Assembly: GCA_902516285.1 (NCBI GenBank)
Contig: CABXXT010000009.1
Coordinates: forward strand, 1-55,447
Direction of reading: 5' to 3'
Length of the DNA stretch: 55,447 nucleotides
Origin: an uncultured SAR86 cluster bacterium
GTDB lineage: Bacteria; Pseudomonadota; Gammaproteobacteria; Magnimaribacterales; D2472
The notes beneath the pieces are model-generated. The model did no database searches. It was not told the DNA's origin and worked only from the letters and a program-made list of their open reading frames with translations. A program made the translations under genes and the position numbers. This document shows positions 16,693 through 26,296 of this stretch, piece after piece. The number at the start of each line of letters is the position of its first letter. Positions within the stretch are counted from its first letter, which is position 1.

Positions 16693-17507
16693 TTTAAAAT
16701 TAACTCTTTAAGAAAAAAAATAATTCTTCTTTTTGTGACGTCCAAGACATAAAAGAAATAACTAAATGAAGCAATAAATATATTGAGGCCTAGTTCATTC
16801 CTGTATGAGTGCCAAACAGTAAATTGATTATTCATTATCTTTGATGACAGAGATCCTTGCACAATCCTATAAATACATAAATCTTTTTGAAGAGCATATG
16901 CAATATTGCCCTTTCTTAGAATTAACAACCACCACAATGTATCTTCTCCATGACTTTTGCCTACAGTATTGAGAACCTCATTATCAAAACACTCCCTTTT
17001 GATCATGGCTGTACTATTTGCTATTCCTCTTCTCCTTAAATATTGATTAAAAGTATTTGAATTATGCCCTCCAATTGATGCTCTGCTCAAGTAACCTCCT
17101 GGATACAATTTTCTATATCTTGTAAACGAGAATTTGTAGTTATTTTTGAGCATAAAATTTAATTGCATCTCAAGTTTATTTTCCTTCCATAAATCATCTG
17201 AGTCTAAAAAAGCAATAAATTCACCACTTGACGCTTTGATTCCTTCACTTCTTGCTTGCGCAGGACCGTCATCTTTTTGATTATTAATAATCTTAATCCT
17301 TGAGTCTTTCTCTTTATATTTTCTTATAATGCTTAAAGTTTTGTCTTTAGAAATACCGTCAATGATTATTAATTCAAAATTCTTATAGGTTTGTTTTTGT
17401 ACAGATTCAATGCACTCACTAATATGTTTTTCAGAAAAGTATGAAGGTACTATTACAGAAATAAGAGGATTTTTTTCACTAAACTCTCTCATCAAAAATC
17501 CACTCAT
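16689..17507 (-). CDS. GT2 family glycosyltransferase
   Basis: 272 residues with a GT-A fold of family 2. Visible motifs: ISVIVPSYFSEKHISECIES near the start, ELIIIDGISKDKTLSII, then the DDGPAQARSEGIKASSGEFIAFLDSDD stretch carrying the DxD metal site (FLDSDD near 95-100). The C-terminal region is hydrophobic (NIFIASFSYFFYVLDV) and may be membrane-associated. The start overlaps the upstream epimerase gene by 29 nt; an internal ATG at residue 6 (17492) is also possible and would shorten the overlap. Donor and acceptor unknown. Confidence 0.85.
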   Translation of the reverse strand: MSGFLMREFSEKNPLISVIVPSYFSEKHISECIESVQKQTYKNFELIIIDGISKDKTLSIIRKYKEKDSRIKIINNQKDDGPAQARSEGIKASSGEFIAFLDSDDLWKENKLEMQLNFMLKNNYKFSFTRYRKLYPGGYLSRASIGGHNSNTFNQYLRRRGIANSTAMIKRECFDNEVLNTVGKSHGEDTLWWLLILRKGNIAYALQKDLCIYRIVQGSLSSKIMNNQFTVWHSYRNELGLNIFIASFSYFFYVLDVTKRRIIFFLKELILK

Positions 17508-18456
17508 TTTGTATAAGCCAGTTAGTTGTTTCTTTTATTGATTCTTTGATAGTATTCCTTGGTTTCCAGCCAAGTTTTTTTATTTTAGAAATATCTAAAA
17601 GTACAAAGGGATTGTCACCCACCCACCCTCTTTTGCCGTGACCAAAATAAAATTCTGGCTTCAGCCCTAATTCATTTACTATTAATTGTGCGCTCTCAGA
17701 TACCTCAATGTATTCTTCCATTCCAAGATTAAAAATCTCAAAAGAATTATCAAGATCTTTTGCAGGCCTGAGATCTTCACAAATTAACATTAAGGCCGAA
17801 ATACAATCATTTATATGTAAATAACTTTTTTGTGCAGTACCATCACCTAGAATTTCTAATTTTGATGAGTCATTTTTAAGTTTTTTAACAAAATCAAAAA
17901 CGTGACCATGTGGATACCTTGGACCCAATAAAGATACAAACCTAAAACAATATCCCTCCATATCAAAAGCATTGCAATATGCAGATACAAGGCCTTCGCA
18001 TGCCAACTTTGATGCCCCATAAAGCGATGTTTGAATAGGATTTGGTAAGTCTTCAGGTGTTGGAAAAGATTCAGGTTCACCTAATGCAGCAGCCGATGAT
18101 GCAAAACAAATTCTACTTGATGACTTGCTCAATCTCATTGCTTCTAAAACATTATATGTACCAATTGTATTTTGTTCTAAATCAATTTTTGTATCTTCAG
18201 TTCCTCCCCTGATATCAGCATTTGCTGCCATATGGTAAACAATATCAACTCCTTGCATACAATTACACAGATCTTCAAATTTAAGAATATCTGATTCAAC
18301 TTCATAAAATTTTTCATTTTTTCTTGCATCATCTAAGAATCTTCGGATACCCGTAGATAAATTATCTAGCCCAATTACTTCATAATTCCTTTTTAAGAGC
18401 TCATCTACAATATGGCTTCCAATAAATCCAGATGAACCTGTAACGAGTGCTTTCAA
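17479..18456 (-). CDS. NAD-dependent nucleotide-sugar epimerase (extended SDR)
   Basis: 325 residues resembling UDP-glucose/UDP-GlcNAc 4-epimerases. The NAD-binding GSSGFIG is at 7-13, VVYHMAANADIRGGTED near 70-85, a serine-rich strand ICFASSAAALGEP near 115-127 and the catalytic YGASK near 144-148. The substrate-loop FVSLLGPRYPHGHVFDF and the C-terminal KKLGWKPRNTIKESIK are also typical. The ALGEP after the Ser strand, in place of the usual VYGxP, is slightly unusual. It makes a UDP-sugar donor for the glycan; which one is not readable. Confidence 0.85.
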   Translation of the reverse strand: MKALVTGSSGFIGSHIVDELLKRNYEVIGLDNLSTGIRRFLDDARKNEKFYEVESDILKFEDLCNCMQGVDIVYHMAANADIRGGTEDTKIDLEQNTIGTYNVLEAMRLSKSSSRICFASSAAALGEPESFPTPEDLPNPIQTSLYGASKLACEGLVSAYCNAFDMEGYCFRFVSLLGPRYPHGHVFDFVKKLKNDSSKLEILGDGTAQKSYLHINDCISALMLICEDLRPAKDLDNSFEIFNLGMEEYIEVSESAQLIVNELGLKPEFYFGHGKRGWVGDNPFVLLDISKIKKLGWKPRNTIKESIKETTNWLIQNEWIFDERV

Positions 18457-18471
18457 TTCAATCCTCTTAAA

Positions 18472-19194
18472 TTAATTTTTAATTATACAAGACCATGCAA
18501 GAAACCTTCCTAATCTAAGTTTATTTAAAAATAACTTATCAAGACGTCTTGCAAAAGGAGAATGTCTTTTGAGAAGAATAGCAAATATTAATGTGAAAAA
18601 ACCATAATAATCGATTGTAACTTTATCAAAAGAGTTTTTTATAAACTTAATATCTTTAACACTTAACGGTCTTTCATCAGGAGTTCTAAGTTGGGGAGTA
18701 AAGTACCTGTAAAGTCTAATTAATGGATTTCCTGATAATGGTTCCCCAAATAAGATTTTTCCATCATTTTTTAGAACCCTCGATATTTCAGCAATTCCTG
18801 TATTTATCTCTAAATGATGAAGCACTCCTCGAGCTAGGATTAAATCGAATGTATCATTTTGATATGACATATCATGAACATCTTGGATTTCAAACTTAAT
18901 ATTTGAACTGAGTATCTTAGTTGATAGGTAATTAATAGCTTTTGTGGAAATATCGACAGAGGTTAACGAAAAATTAATATCTCTTTTCAAGGCAATAGTT
19001 TCTAACCCTGCACCTAGTTCTAAAATATTTTTATTAGCATTTAATTCAAAAACAATATCTAAGTAATCTTTATACCAATCCTCAAGCGCAAAATAGAAAG
19101 TTCCAGTAGATTCATCCCTTGTATCATGATGGAATCTTTCGTCATGCCATACTCTTTCTCTTTCAACTCTCTCTTTTATTTCATTATTTTTCAT
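18472..19194 (-). CDS. class I SAM-dependent methyltransferase
   Basis: 240 residues. SAM-binding motif I is NILELGAGLETIAL (about 55-68), followed by an acidic end of strand 2 (LTSVDIST), and motif IV-like FDLILARGVLHHLEI (about 114-128). The N-terminal RERVWHDERFHHD and the C-terminal basic hydrophobic part resemble methyltransferases found in O-antigen clusters. It lies 15 nt upstream of the epimerase gene in the same direction, so it probably modifies a sugar or the end of the glycan. Target unknown. Confidence 0.82.
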   Translation of the reverse strand: MKNNEIKERVERERVWHDERFHHDTRDESTGTFYFALEDWYKDYLDIVFELNANKNILELGAGLETIALKRDINFSLTSVDISTKAINYLSTKILSSNIKFEIQDVHDMSYQNDTFDLILARGVLHHLEINTGIAEISRVLKNDGKILFGEPLSGNPLIRLYRYFTPQLRTPDERPLSVKDIKFIKNSFDKVTIDYYGFFTLIFAILLKRHSPFARRLDKLFLNKLRLGRFLAWSCIIKN

Positions 19195-19265
19195 ATATCT
19201 AGACTTAAAACATATTTACATATTTATTTAACCATATTGTTTATTTAAAAACATTCTTTAATTAA

Positions 19266-20069
19266 TTAATCTAAAAAATCTCCATACCAAAAAATTGTTG
19301 GCAATAAGTAGTTATTCAAGTATAAATTTTTTGCACATACTAACGCCCAAAATGAAAAGGTTGAATTGGAGAGAAATAAATTCTTTGACAAGCAAAGAAA
19401 TTTAAAATCCTCTAATTCATTTTGTTTATTACTATAGTTTTTATTTGATACTGAGGGGAAAAGGGTCATTGCATCGTTTTTTGAATTAGTTACGATCCTT
19501 ATCTCAAAATGATTTTTGTCTGCAAATTTTAATGCATTTTCAACATCTTCTGTCGTTGTGAATTGAATGTGCTCTCTTTTTGCCGAATCAAATTCATTGC
19601 CTCTAATATGTATTGAATAATCACAAGATGGATTTTTATTTTTGATTGATAAATAATCTAATAAAACTTCAGAGACTTTATTGATCGCCTCAAATGAAAC
19701 ATGTTTTCTTGATTGGAAATATCCAATATCAATTGGGAAATTATTATTTAAATTATAGTATGTATTAAAATTATTTTTCTTAAGAAATCTTTTTTGAAAG
19801 AAAACATAAATTATAAAAAAAATATCTGAAAAACTTGGTTCTTTACATTCAATTTTAATTATTTTAGAAATCTTATTCATTTCAATCCAGTCGTTATGCT
19901 GAGTAAGATTTAAAAATTTATATATTATGGATTTACCTCTTGTTATATTTATTAAAGTTACATTTTTACCGTCTAATTTATGTTGATATGCCCTACTTAA
20001 TTGAAATAATTGATTTCCAATACCCCCAAATAATAAAACTTTTTTTAATTTCATTTTTACAATTTTCAT
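19266..20069 (-). CDS. GT11 family (alpha-1,2-fucosyltransferase-like) glycosyltransferase
   Basis: 267 residues. The family 11 start is clear: VLLFGGIGNQLFQLSRAYQH (11-30). The donor-phosphate-binding motif appears as SIHIRGNEF (about 147-155), close to the HxRRGDY pattern of the family but with Gly-Asn replacing Arg-Gly-Asp. The C-terminal block LFLSNSTFSFWALVCA matches the family's NSTFSWW motif. Such enzymes usually transfer fucose from GDP-fucose, and the cluster encodes Gmd and Fcl, which make that donor. A second ATG at residue 6 (20054) is an alternative start. It directly follows the GT2 gene. Confidence 0.78.
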   Translation of the reverse strand: MKIVKMKLKKVLLFGGIGNQLFQLSRAYQHKLDGKNVTLINITRGKSIIYKFLNLTQHNDWIEMNKISKIIKIECKEPSFSDIFFIIYVFFQKRFLKKNNFNTYYNLNNNFPIDIGYFQSRKHVSFEAINKVSEVLLDYLSIKNKNPSCDYSIHIRGNEFDSAKREHIQFTTTEDVENALKFADKNHFEIRIVTNSKNDAMTLFPSVSNKNYSNKQNELEDFKFLCLSKNLFLSNSTFSFWALVCAKNLYLNNYLLPTIFWYGDFLD

Positions 20070-20849
20070 TTAATCCTTAGAGTAATATTTAAATAACATA
20101 ATTCTTAACTTTGTTAGATTCTGACTACCTATAATTTTCTTTACAAAAACTTTTACGATTAAAAAAAACGACTTATTTGCAGAATATGATCTACTCTTTC
20201 CCATAATTCTCCACAAAATGTATGTCTCCCTAATATTAACAAAACTTAATTTTGACGATACTCCTTCGAGATCGTAAGAAGTAATTGGCTCATTGATAAT
20301 CACATGCCTTTTTAGTTTTCTAGCATTTGCAAAAAAAACTTGATCTGAAATTAATTTAAACTTTTCATTATAGCCTCCAAGCATTTTATAAACATCAAAA
20401 TGCACAAGAACAGATTGGTGAGGCCAAAGGCTATCTTCTGTCGGTGAAAATTTCATATTTTGCAGCCCTTTATGTCCTGCTAATTGTTCAAAAACATAAA
20501 TTTTTGCTTCTGGATTTCGATTTAGCTCTCTCAAAATTCTTTCTCTAGTTTGTGGAAGGTATATATCACCACTATTTAATATCTGTATTAATAAATTACT
20601 ACATTTTTTTATACCATAATTCATAGCTGGATAAATTCCACTAGGATTTATCCAAAAATTTGAAATCTTAAATTTTGGTTTTTCTTTATTGATATAGTTT
20701 GTTATTTTAGAAATATCATCTGAACTATCAATAATAATAAGCTCATCGTCTACCATTAATTGATTATAAATACTTTGATATGTGTAAATAAATGCAGAAA
20801 GATCGTTGTATGTGGGAATAATAACTGATATTGGTTTTCTATTAATCAT
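20070..20849 (-). CDS. GT2 family glycosyltransferase
   Basis: 259 residues, GT-A fold. The N-terminus has ISVIIPTYNDLSAFIYTYQS (about 7-26) and DELIIIDSSDDI (about 35-46). A metal-site region follows as QILNSGDIYLP (about 89-99), where Ser-Gly-Asp replaces the usual DxD, as seen in some GT2 subgroups (WcaA/colanic-acid-like). The middle carries LWPHQSVLVHFDVY, typical of enzymes that follow such a site. It ends one base before the GT11 gene begins. Donor unknown. Confidence 0.82.
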   Translation of the reverse strand: MINRKPISVIIPTYNDLSAFIYTYQSIYNQLMVDDELIIIDSSDDISKITNYINKEKPKFKISNFWINPSGIYPAMNYGIKKCSNLLIQILNSGDIYLPQTRERILRELNRNPEAKIYVFEQLAGHKGLQNMKFSPTEDSLWPHQSVLVHFDVYKMLGGYNEKFKLISDQVFFANARKLKRHVIINEPITSYDLEGVSSKLSFVNIRETYILWRIMGKSRSYSANKSFFLIVKVFVKKIIGSQNLTKLRIMLFKYYSKD

Positions 20850-20866
20850 AAGGTAAATTTCTTATT

Positions 20867-21013
20867 TTAAATATTTCTATTTGTAGATTTTTTGTATTTG
20901 TAATCAATGATGATCTCTTTAGGTATATTTAAAACTATTCTTCTAACATTTTCATGAGAATTATAATATTGAGAAAAGTTTAAAATCCTATTAATTCTCA
21001 AGGCTAAAAACAT
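20867..21013 (-). CDS. possible small ORF (48 residues) or degenerate remnant
   Basis: A short reading frame starting 5 nt after the stop of the Wzy-like gene: it begins MFLALRINRILNFSQYYN and ends in a basic, polar tail. It is not similar to anything I recognise and has no signal peptide or clear membrane segment. No strong Shine-Dalgarno sequence precedes it. It fills the only longish gap (169 nt) between the Wzy-like and GT2 genes. Either it is a real small protein or the leftover of a decayed glycosyltransferase; the sequence does not decide. Confidence 0.3.
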   Translation of the reverse strand: MFLALRINRILNFSQYYNSHENVRRIVLNIPKEIIIDYKYKKSTNRNI

Positions 21014-21018
21014 TTCAA

Positions 21019-22122
21019 CTAGAATTCCCTAATATAAATTATGATAGATGATAAAGTTAGTATCCATAAAAATCTTATTGGTTTTAGTCCATAAGATAAA
21101 AATATTATTGACACAGCCCAGCCCATAAAAGCAAGAAACATAAAGCTAAATAAGCGCAAGGTTAATAAATCAAAAGGAAGCAAAAAAAATCCTGCAGCCA
21201 TACAGAAAACCCATATTTGTAGTGTAAAAGGCCCAAGTTTTCCGTCATGTCTAATACCAAATACTTTTGACAAAACCAAAAAGGAGCATAAGAGAAGAAA
21301 AATAAATAATGAAAAGATAAGCGTGTTTTCATCAAGATTGCTTTGACTTATTTCATCTGTTAAATAAAAGCCCGCCTTATATGAAAAAATACTTATTAAA
21401 TTTAAGATATCAGAAAAGTAGATTGATGCATAAAACGCAATAAAAATAAGAAAAATTATCTTGATCCAACTTTTTCTAAAGAAAACCAGCAAAACTATTG
21501 GTAAAAATGAAGACATATGAGTTAAGAAGGATAATATTGCAAGTCCAAACCTTCTCCAGATAGAAGTAGTAACTAAAAGCATTGCTATTATTCCCAAAGA
21601 TAATCCTTGTCTAGTTGTTTGCGAAATCAATATTGGTGAAAAAAGTAAAAAAGTATTTGAAAGAAAAAATCCCGTCTCATATTTAAATAATTTTGAAAGT
21701 TTAATTGTTGAATAAGCGAAAAATGATGAGATTATCACTCCTAATAAAAAAAGTAATTCTTCAATTAAAAGGTTTGGGTTTATTGAAGAAATTATTTTGA
21801 GCAATATTGGAAGAATAACTTCAACTTTCTCAAAAAACTCAAGAGATTGATAAAATGTGCCACTAGATAAGAAAACATAGTTTGCATAATACGCTTCAAA
21901 ATCTGGTCCTGCATCAAGCGTTAAGCAAATTGATATGACAAAAAAAATAAAGGCTAAAAATTCTTCAAAAAATGAATTTTTTACACCAAAAAAACCAAAA
22001 AAAATACATGACGCATAGAGTGGAATTGAAGGATGGATAAAAGTTAAAAATGTTAAAAGGAAACCAAAAAATATTATAGTTAGTTCTCTTAAAGATAAAT
22101 ATTTTAAAAAATTGCTTAGCAT
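21019..22122 (-). CDS. wzy: polytopic membrane protein, probable O-antigen/EPS polymerase (Wzy/EpsG-like)
   Basis: 367 residues, almost wholly hydrophobic with about 10 predicted membrane helices. Short loops contain DAGPDFEAYYANYVF (about 70-84) and ISQTTRQGLSLGIIAM (about 164-179); the latter resembles the RQ-containing stretch of EpsG/Wzy-type polymerases. A pathway with Wzx and Wzz requires a polymerase, and this is the only other polytopic protein in the cluster. Polymerases diverge too far for a confident name on sequence alone. Confidence 0.7.
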   Translation of the reverse strand: MLSNFLKYLSLRELTIIFFGFLLTFLTFIHPSIPLYASCIFFGFFGVKNSFFEEFLAFIFFVISICLTLDAGPDFEAYYANYVFLSSGTFYQSLEFFEKVEVILPILLKIISSINPNLLIEELLFLLGVIISSFFAYSTIKLSKLFKYETGFFLSNTFLLFSPILISQTTRQGLSLGIIAMLLVTTSIWRRFGLAILSFLTHMSSFLPIVLLVFFRKSWIKIIFLIFIAFYASIYFSDILNLISIFSYKAGFYLTDEISQSNLDENTLIFSLFIFLLLCSFLVLSKVFGIRHDGKLGPFTLQIWVFCMAAGFFLLPFDLLTLRLFSFMFLAFMGWAVSIIFLSYGLKPIRFLWILTLSSIIIYIREF

Positions 22123-22130
22123 TAATTGAA

Positions 22131-23240
22131 TTACATTTTACCAGTTGTAAATTTTTGATAGATATCTTTTGTTTTATTTGCACAATGTTTCCATGAAAAA
22201 CGTTCTATATTTTCAAAACCAAGTTTGGCTAATTCATTTTTAAAAGAGTCGTCATAAGTTACTTTTTCAATTGAATGGAGAATTTCTTCACTTTCCAGTG
22301 GATCAAATAATAAAGCTGCATCATTGACAATTTCTGGAATAGAGCTTTTATCTGAAGCAATAACTGGACACCCAGAAGCCATAGCTTCTAAAGGAGGCAT
22401 ACCAAAACCTTCGTATAGTGACGGATATACTAATGCTAGAGCGTTTTGGTACAAATTTCTTAAAAGCTTATCATCTCCACTAAGATTGAAAATTCTATTT
22501 TCCGGTATTTTAAGATCTTTGAAAAGAATCTTTTCATCTTTTGAAAATTTTCCGCCTCCAAATGTTACTACATTTACGTCGGACTTTAGATTTTTTGAAA
22601 TGCTATATGATTTAATAAAATTAACAAAATTTTTATATCCATTTCTTGCGCCAACATAAAGCAGATATGGCTTCAAGTTTAAATCTAATTCAGCAGATTT
22701 TATTTTAAAAAAATCTTTATCAACCCCATGGTGAATTACAGAAATTTTTTCTTTTTCCACACCATAAATTTCAATAATATCTCTTTTGGTATTTTCAGAT
22801 ATTGCAATAATATGATCAGACTGTAAGATGGCTTTTCTTTTATGTTTTGAAGTTAAGTCATAAAAAGGAAAATAATTTGGAAATTTTTCATGAATTAAAT
22901 CATGAACTGTAGTGATGCTTTTAACACCTTTTAATTTTAATGAACTGTTGTACCAAGTTCTATGAATGATTTCTGGTTTCCAATATTTGATACTACTAAA
23001 ATTTTGAAATAAATTTATGCTTTCAAGAAAAAACGTTCTTGAGAATAAACCTTCTACCTTTTTACCTTTGATATATCTATCTGGTATTTCGTTTAGATAA
23101 TTATTTTTATGGAAATTAGCAAAAACTTTAATACTTAATTTGCCATCTTTAATTAGCTCCTTAAATAGATGAGTGAAATATTTTGAAACTCCTCCATAAG
23201 TTTGAATAACGAAAATTTGATTATCAAAGGCAATTTTCAT
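22131..23240 (-). CDS. GT4 family glycosyltransferase (mannosyltransferase-like)
   Basis: 369 residues, GT-B fold. The C-terminal nucleotide-sugar-binding domain is unmistakable: [27 protein letters not shown] with the EX7E motif (about 277-303) and then [16 protein letters not shown]. Linker and donor-side residues are seen at [15 protein letters not shown] (about 192-206). The N-terminal acceptor domain has [16 protein letters not shown]. It is in the group that includes many mannosyltransferases, consistent with GDP-mannose being available, but specificity is inferred. It ends 8 nt before the Wzy-like gene. Confidence 0.88.
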   Translation of the reverse strand: MKIAFDNQIFVIQTYGGVSKYFTHLFKELIKDGKLSIKVFANFHKNNYLNEIPDRYIKGKKVEGLFSRTFFLESINLFQNFSSIKYWKPEIIHRTWYNSSLKLKGVKSITTVHDLIHEKFPNYFPFYDLTSKHKRKAILQSDHIIAISENTKRDIIEIYGVEKEKISVIHHGVDKDFFKIKSAELDLNLKPYLLYVGARNGYKNFVNFIKSYSISKNLKSDVNVVTFGGGKFSKDEKILFKDLKIPENRIFNLSGDDKLLRNLYQNALALVYPSLYEGFGMPPLEAMASGCPVIASDKSSIPEIVNDAALLFDPLESEEILHSIEKVTYDDSFKNELAKLGFENIERFSWKHCANKTKDIYQKFTTGKM

Positions 23241-23246
23241 TTTCTT

Positions 23247-24218
23247 TCACTGAAATTTTAGAAGGCTTTTAACTTTTTTATACACCATGAGTAGTTTATG
23301 TTTAAAGTTGAGATCTTTTCTTAAGATAAAATCTTTTGGAGTTATAACAGTTTTTGATAGCAATACACCATCTGCTTCTTTATTTGGTTTAATATCTTTA
23401 GGATGTAAAAGTGGAAAACTTATTTCTTCAGTTGGCAGGTTTGCAAATAAGCCAGTGTCTTTTGTGTGTGTTGCTTCAGGCCCAAAGCCTATATTTGATA
23501 TGAGATTTTTATTTGGGGATATTGAGAGACCAAAATTTGACCAAATGCTAAAATTCCAAGAATAATCCCATGTATTAATTTCATTATTTGAGACCTTATT
23601 TAAAACATTTTTATAGTAGTATAATTGTGATTTATTTTGTACAACATCTTTGAGGATATTATTTAGCGATTCATCGTTTAAATTTTTAAGCTCTTTGTTA
23701 TATAAAGCCCATCTATTTGACCACGTTGCCCATCCCCAAACATTAGGTAGTCTAGAAAAATAATAACTTTCAACAATTTTTGTTTTGTCGTCTTGAAAAT
23801 TTACTCCTGAAATATGCCATATGCGCATATCATGCTCATACTTTCTTAAAAGTTCCTCACAAAAAAAGAAAAAGCTTTCTGTTGGCAAGCAATCGTCTTC
23901 AAGAATAATTCCTTTTTTTTCAGTTTTAAAAAACCATGAAATTGCTTCACTTACAGCATCTTTACATCCTAAGTTTTTGTCTCTAAATAAAGTATTTACT
24001 TCACATTCCCAGTTAATATTTTGAATAATAAACTCTCTCAATTTGATTACTATATCAAGTTCATTATTGATCTCTCTTGCTCCATCAGATGCTAGATAAA
24101 GCCTTTTAGGTTTTGATTTAGCCAAAGCCTTAAAAACTTTTTTTGTTTCTATAGGTCTATTAAAAAATAAAAATAGTATAGGAGTATCTAATGAAGAAGT
24201 TTCATTAAATTTCATCAA
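23247..24218 (-). CDS. HlpA-like nucleotide-diphospho-sugar transferase (GT-A)
   Basis: 323 residues. It has the pattern of proteins annotated as hemolytic protein HlpA-like, which are GT-A glycosyltransferase-like proteins found in surface-glycan clusters: TPILFLFFNRP (12-22), YLASDGARE near 41-49, FRDKNLGCKDAVSEAISWFF (78-97), the metal-site LEDDCLPT (106-113) and the hallmark LPNVWGWATWSNRWALY (about 157-173). The name hemolytic is historical; a sugar-transfer role fits the context better. It overlaps the downstream end of the epimerase gene by 14 nt. Start could also be ATG at residue 2. Confidence 0.75.
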   Translation of the reverse strand: MMKFNETSSLDTPILFLFFNRPIETKKVFKALAKSKPKRLYLASDGAREINNELDIVIKLREFIIQNINWECEVNTLFRDKNLGCKDAVSEAISWFFKTEKKGIILEDDCLPTESFFFFCEELLRKYEHDMRIWHISGVNFQDDKTKIVESYYFSRLPNVWGWATWSNRWALYNKELKNLNDESLNNILKDVVQNKSQLYYYKNVLNKVSNNEINTWDYSWNFSIWSNFGLSISPNKNLISNIGFGPEATHTKDTGLFANLPTEEISFPLLHPKDIKPNKEADGVLLSKTVITPKDFILRKDLNFKHKLLMVYKKVKSLLKFQ

Positions 24219-25086
24219 CGTTCCAATTTTTTTCTTTTAACTTAGATATATAGCTTTTAAGATCATACTTCGATTTCCAACCTAAATTTTCAGTTTTCTG
24301 AGTAATTAAATCGGCTGTCATTCTATTGCCCTCTCTTTCAGGAATAATTTCTATTTTTCCACCAAATAGCTTAGCCAGATCCAAGATCGAATACACCTCT
24401 CTATTTCCAATACCAAATTCATCTCCAATTGCATTTTTACCAATAAGAATTAGCCCATCAATGATGTCATAAACATGTGTAAAGTTTCTTTCTTGTGTCC
24501 CTGGTGATACTACAGTTAAAGTTTTTTGTTCTTGCATTAACTTAGTAAATTTCGCAACAACAGTTGCATATTCTCCATCTCTTATTTCTCTTGGACCATA
24601 TACATTATAAAAATATGTGATCGCATATGGAATGTTAAACCATTTTCCATAGTTAATTACCAAATCAGTATTTGAAGCTTTTGTCCAAGCATATGGACTT
24701 GCAAACCTTCCAAGGCCGCCATCCCCAAATTTTGTACTGCTCCCCGCATAAACAATCTTAGAACAAGATTTTCTCACAAATTCTAAAACATTAAATGTCC
24801 CTATCATATTTGATTCCCAGACAATAGAAATATCTTTAAAACTTTGCTCAACTCTTGAATATTCGCCCAAGTGGTAAATAATGTCAGGCTTGAAACTTAC
24901 CAATTTATTGATGTTTGACACACAGCCCTCAATATATTCCACCTTTGGAACATGATTAGTGGCCGAACCCATTAAATAATTATCAATTGAATAAACTTTA
25001 TTTTTGTTATCTTGGGCAAGTCTCTCGCACAAATGACTTCCTATAAAGCCGGCACCTCCAGTGACTAAAATATTATTTTTCTTCAT
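24205..25086 (-). CDS. NAD-dependent epimerase/dehydratase (extended SDR)
   Basis: 293 residues. NAD-binding GGAGFIG (10-16), IIYHLGEYSRVEQSF near 69-83, a Ser-rich strand VYAGSSTKFGDGG, catalytic YAWTK near 132-136, then FYNVYGPREIRDGEYATVV and the LGWKSKYDL tail. It lies 5 nt after the UDP-glucose dehydrogenase gene. Acting on UDP-glucuronate (4-epimerisation or a related step) is therefore plausible, but other UDP-hexoses are possible. Length and motifs are intact. Confidence 0.83.
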   Translation of the reverse strand: MKKNNILVTGGAGFIGSHLCERLAQDNKNKVYSIDNYLMGSATNHVPKVEYIEGCVSNINKLVSFKPDIIYHLGEYSRVEQSFKDISIVWESNMIGTFNVLEFVRKSCSKIVYAGSSTKFGDGGLGRFASPYAWTKASNTDLVINYGKWFNIPYAITYFYNVYGPREIRDGEYATVVAKFTKLMQEQKTLTVVSPGTQERNFTHVYDIIDGLILIGKNAIGDEFGIGNREVYSILDLAKLFGGKIEIIPEREGNRMTADLITQKTENLGWKSKYDLKSYISKLKEKNWNVDEI

Positions 25087-25091
25087 CTTTT

Positions 25092-26258
25092 TTAATCCTT
25101 ATTAAAAATATCTCTGGAATAAACTTTATTTTTAGCCATTCGAATCTCTGAAGTCAACCTATTAGCTAGAATGATATCTGAAGTATCTAGAAAGAAATTT
25201 AGATCATTTATTATCTTACAGCCCTCAAAATATTTTTCGCTTATGCTTGGCTCATATACAATTATTTCAATGTCAGAATGTTTGATCAAATTTAAAATTT
25301 TCATTAATGCAGATTCTCTAAAGTTATCAGAGCCTTTTTTCATTACCAATCTATAAACTCCCACAGTACTTGGTTCTTTCTCTAAAATTCTACTTACTAT
25401 AAATTTCATCCTTATATCATTTGATTCAACGATTGCTCTAATAAGTCTTTGAGGAATATTTTTGAAATTTGACAATAATTGCTTAGTGTCTTTTGGGAGA
25501 CAATAACCTCCATATCCAAAACTAGGATTGTTGTATTGATTTCCAATTCTTGGATCTAATGAAACTCCATCAATTATTTCTTTAGTATTTAAAGAATTTA
25601 ATTCACTAAAAGTATCTAACTCATTAAAATAAGATACACGCATTGCAAGATAGCTATTTGCAAATAGCTTAATTGCTTCAGCTTCTTTATTGTCTGTTTG
25701 GAGCACAGGAATATTTTCTGCATGTGCAGCCTTTTGCAATAATTTTGCAAAATTACTTCCTTTATCTGATTTATCACCAATAATTATTCTCGATGGATAG
25801 AGATTGTCATACAAAGCTTTTCCTTCTCTTAGAAATTCCGGCGAGAAGAAAATATTATCAATTTGCTTTTCTTTTTTAACCATATCAATAAAACCTAAAG
25901 GTACTGTAGATTTAACAACGATTGTGGCATTTTTGTTGAAAGCAATACTATCCTCAATTGCCATTTTAACCAGAGTTGTATCAAATTGCTCAGTTTCTGG
26001 ATTGTAATCAGTTGGTGTGCAAATTAATACATAATCAGCATTCAAATAAGCTTTTTCTTTATTCTTTGTTGCGAATAGATTTAAATCTTCGTTGGCAAGG
26101 TACTCAGTTATATCATTATCAATAATTGGTGACTTTTTATCATTTATGCAATCTACTTTTTCTTGAATTACGTCTAATGCAGTTACTTTATTATATTTAG
26201 ATAAAAGAACTGCTAAAGAAGCACCTACATAGCCTAAACCTACAACTGTAATATTCAT
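25092..26258 (-). CDS. ugd: UDP-glucose 6-dehydrogenase
   Basis: Oxidises UDP-glucose to UDP-glucuronate with NAD. The chosen ATG at 26258 gives 388 residues starting MNITVVGLGYVG, the normal family N-terminus with its dinucleotide-binding GLGYVG. An in-frame ATG ten codons upstream (26288) adds MYNGYDIKKK, unlikely to be native. Family blocks follow: VKSTVPLGF, FFSPEFLREG, KLFANSYLAMRVSYFNEL and the catalytic cysteine loop FGYGGYCLPKDTKQL. The C-terminal nucleotide-sugar domain ends the protein. Ten A residues separate the two possible starts. It precedes an SDR epimerase by 5 nt. Confidence 0.93.
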   Translation of the reverse strand: MNITVVGLGYVGASLAVLLSKYNKVTALDVIQEKVDCINDKKSPIIDNDITEYLANEDLNLFATKNKEKAYLNADYVLICTPTDYNPETEQFDTTLVKMAIEDSIAFNKNATIVVKSTVPLGFIDMVKKEKQIDNIFFSPEFLREGKALYDNLYPSRIIIGDKSDKGSNFAKLLQKAAHAENIPVLQTDNKEAEAIKLFANSYLAMRVSYFNELDTFSELNSLNTKEIIDGVSLDPRIGNQYNNPSFGYGGYCLPKDTKQLLSNFKNIPQRLIRAIVESNDIRMKFIVSRILEKEPSTVGVYRLVMKKGSDNFRESALMKILNLIKHSDIEIIVYEPSISEKYFEGCKIINDLNFFLDTSDIILANRLTSEIRMAKNKVYSRDIFNKD

Positions 26259-26296
26259 TTTTTTTTTAATGTCATAGCCATTGTACATAGGTATTT

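Noticed and set aside
26258-26288. Upstream ATG for UDP-glucose dehydrogenase and an A10 tract that might switch expression.
   Set aside because: The family N-terminus begins at the ATG after the tract, so slippage would not change the protein; no clear role.
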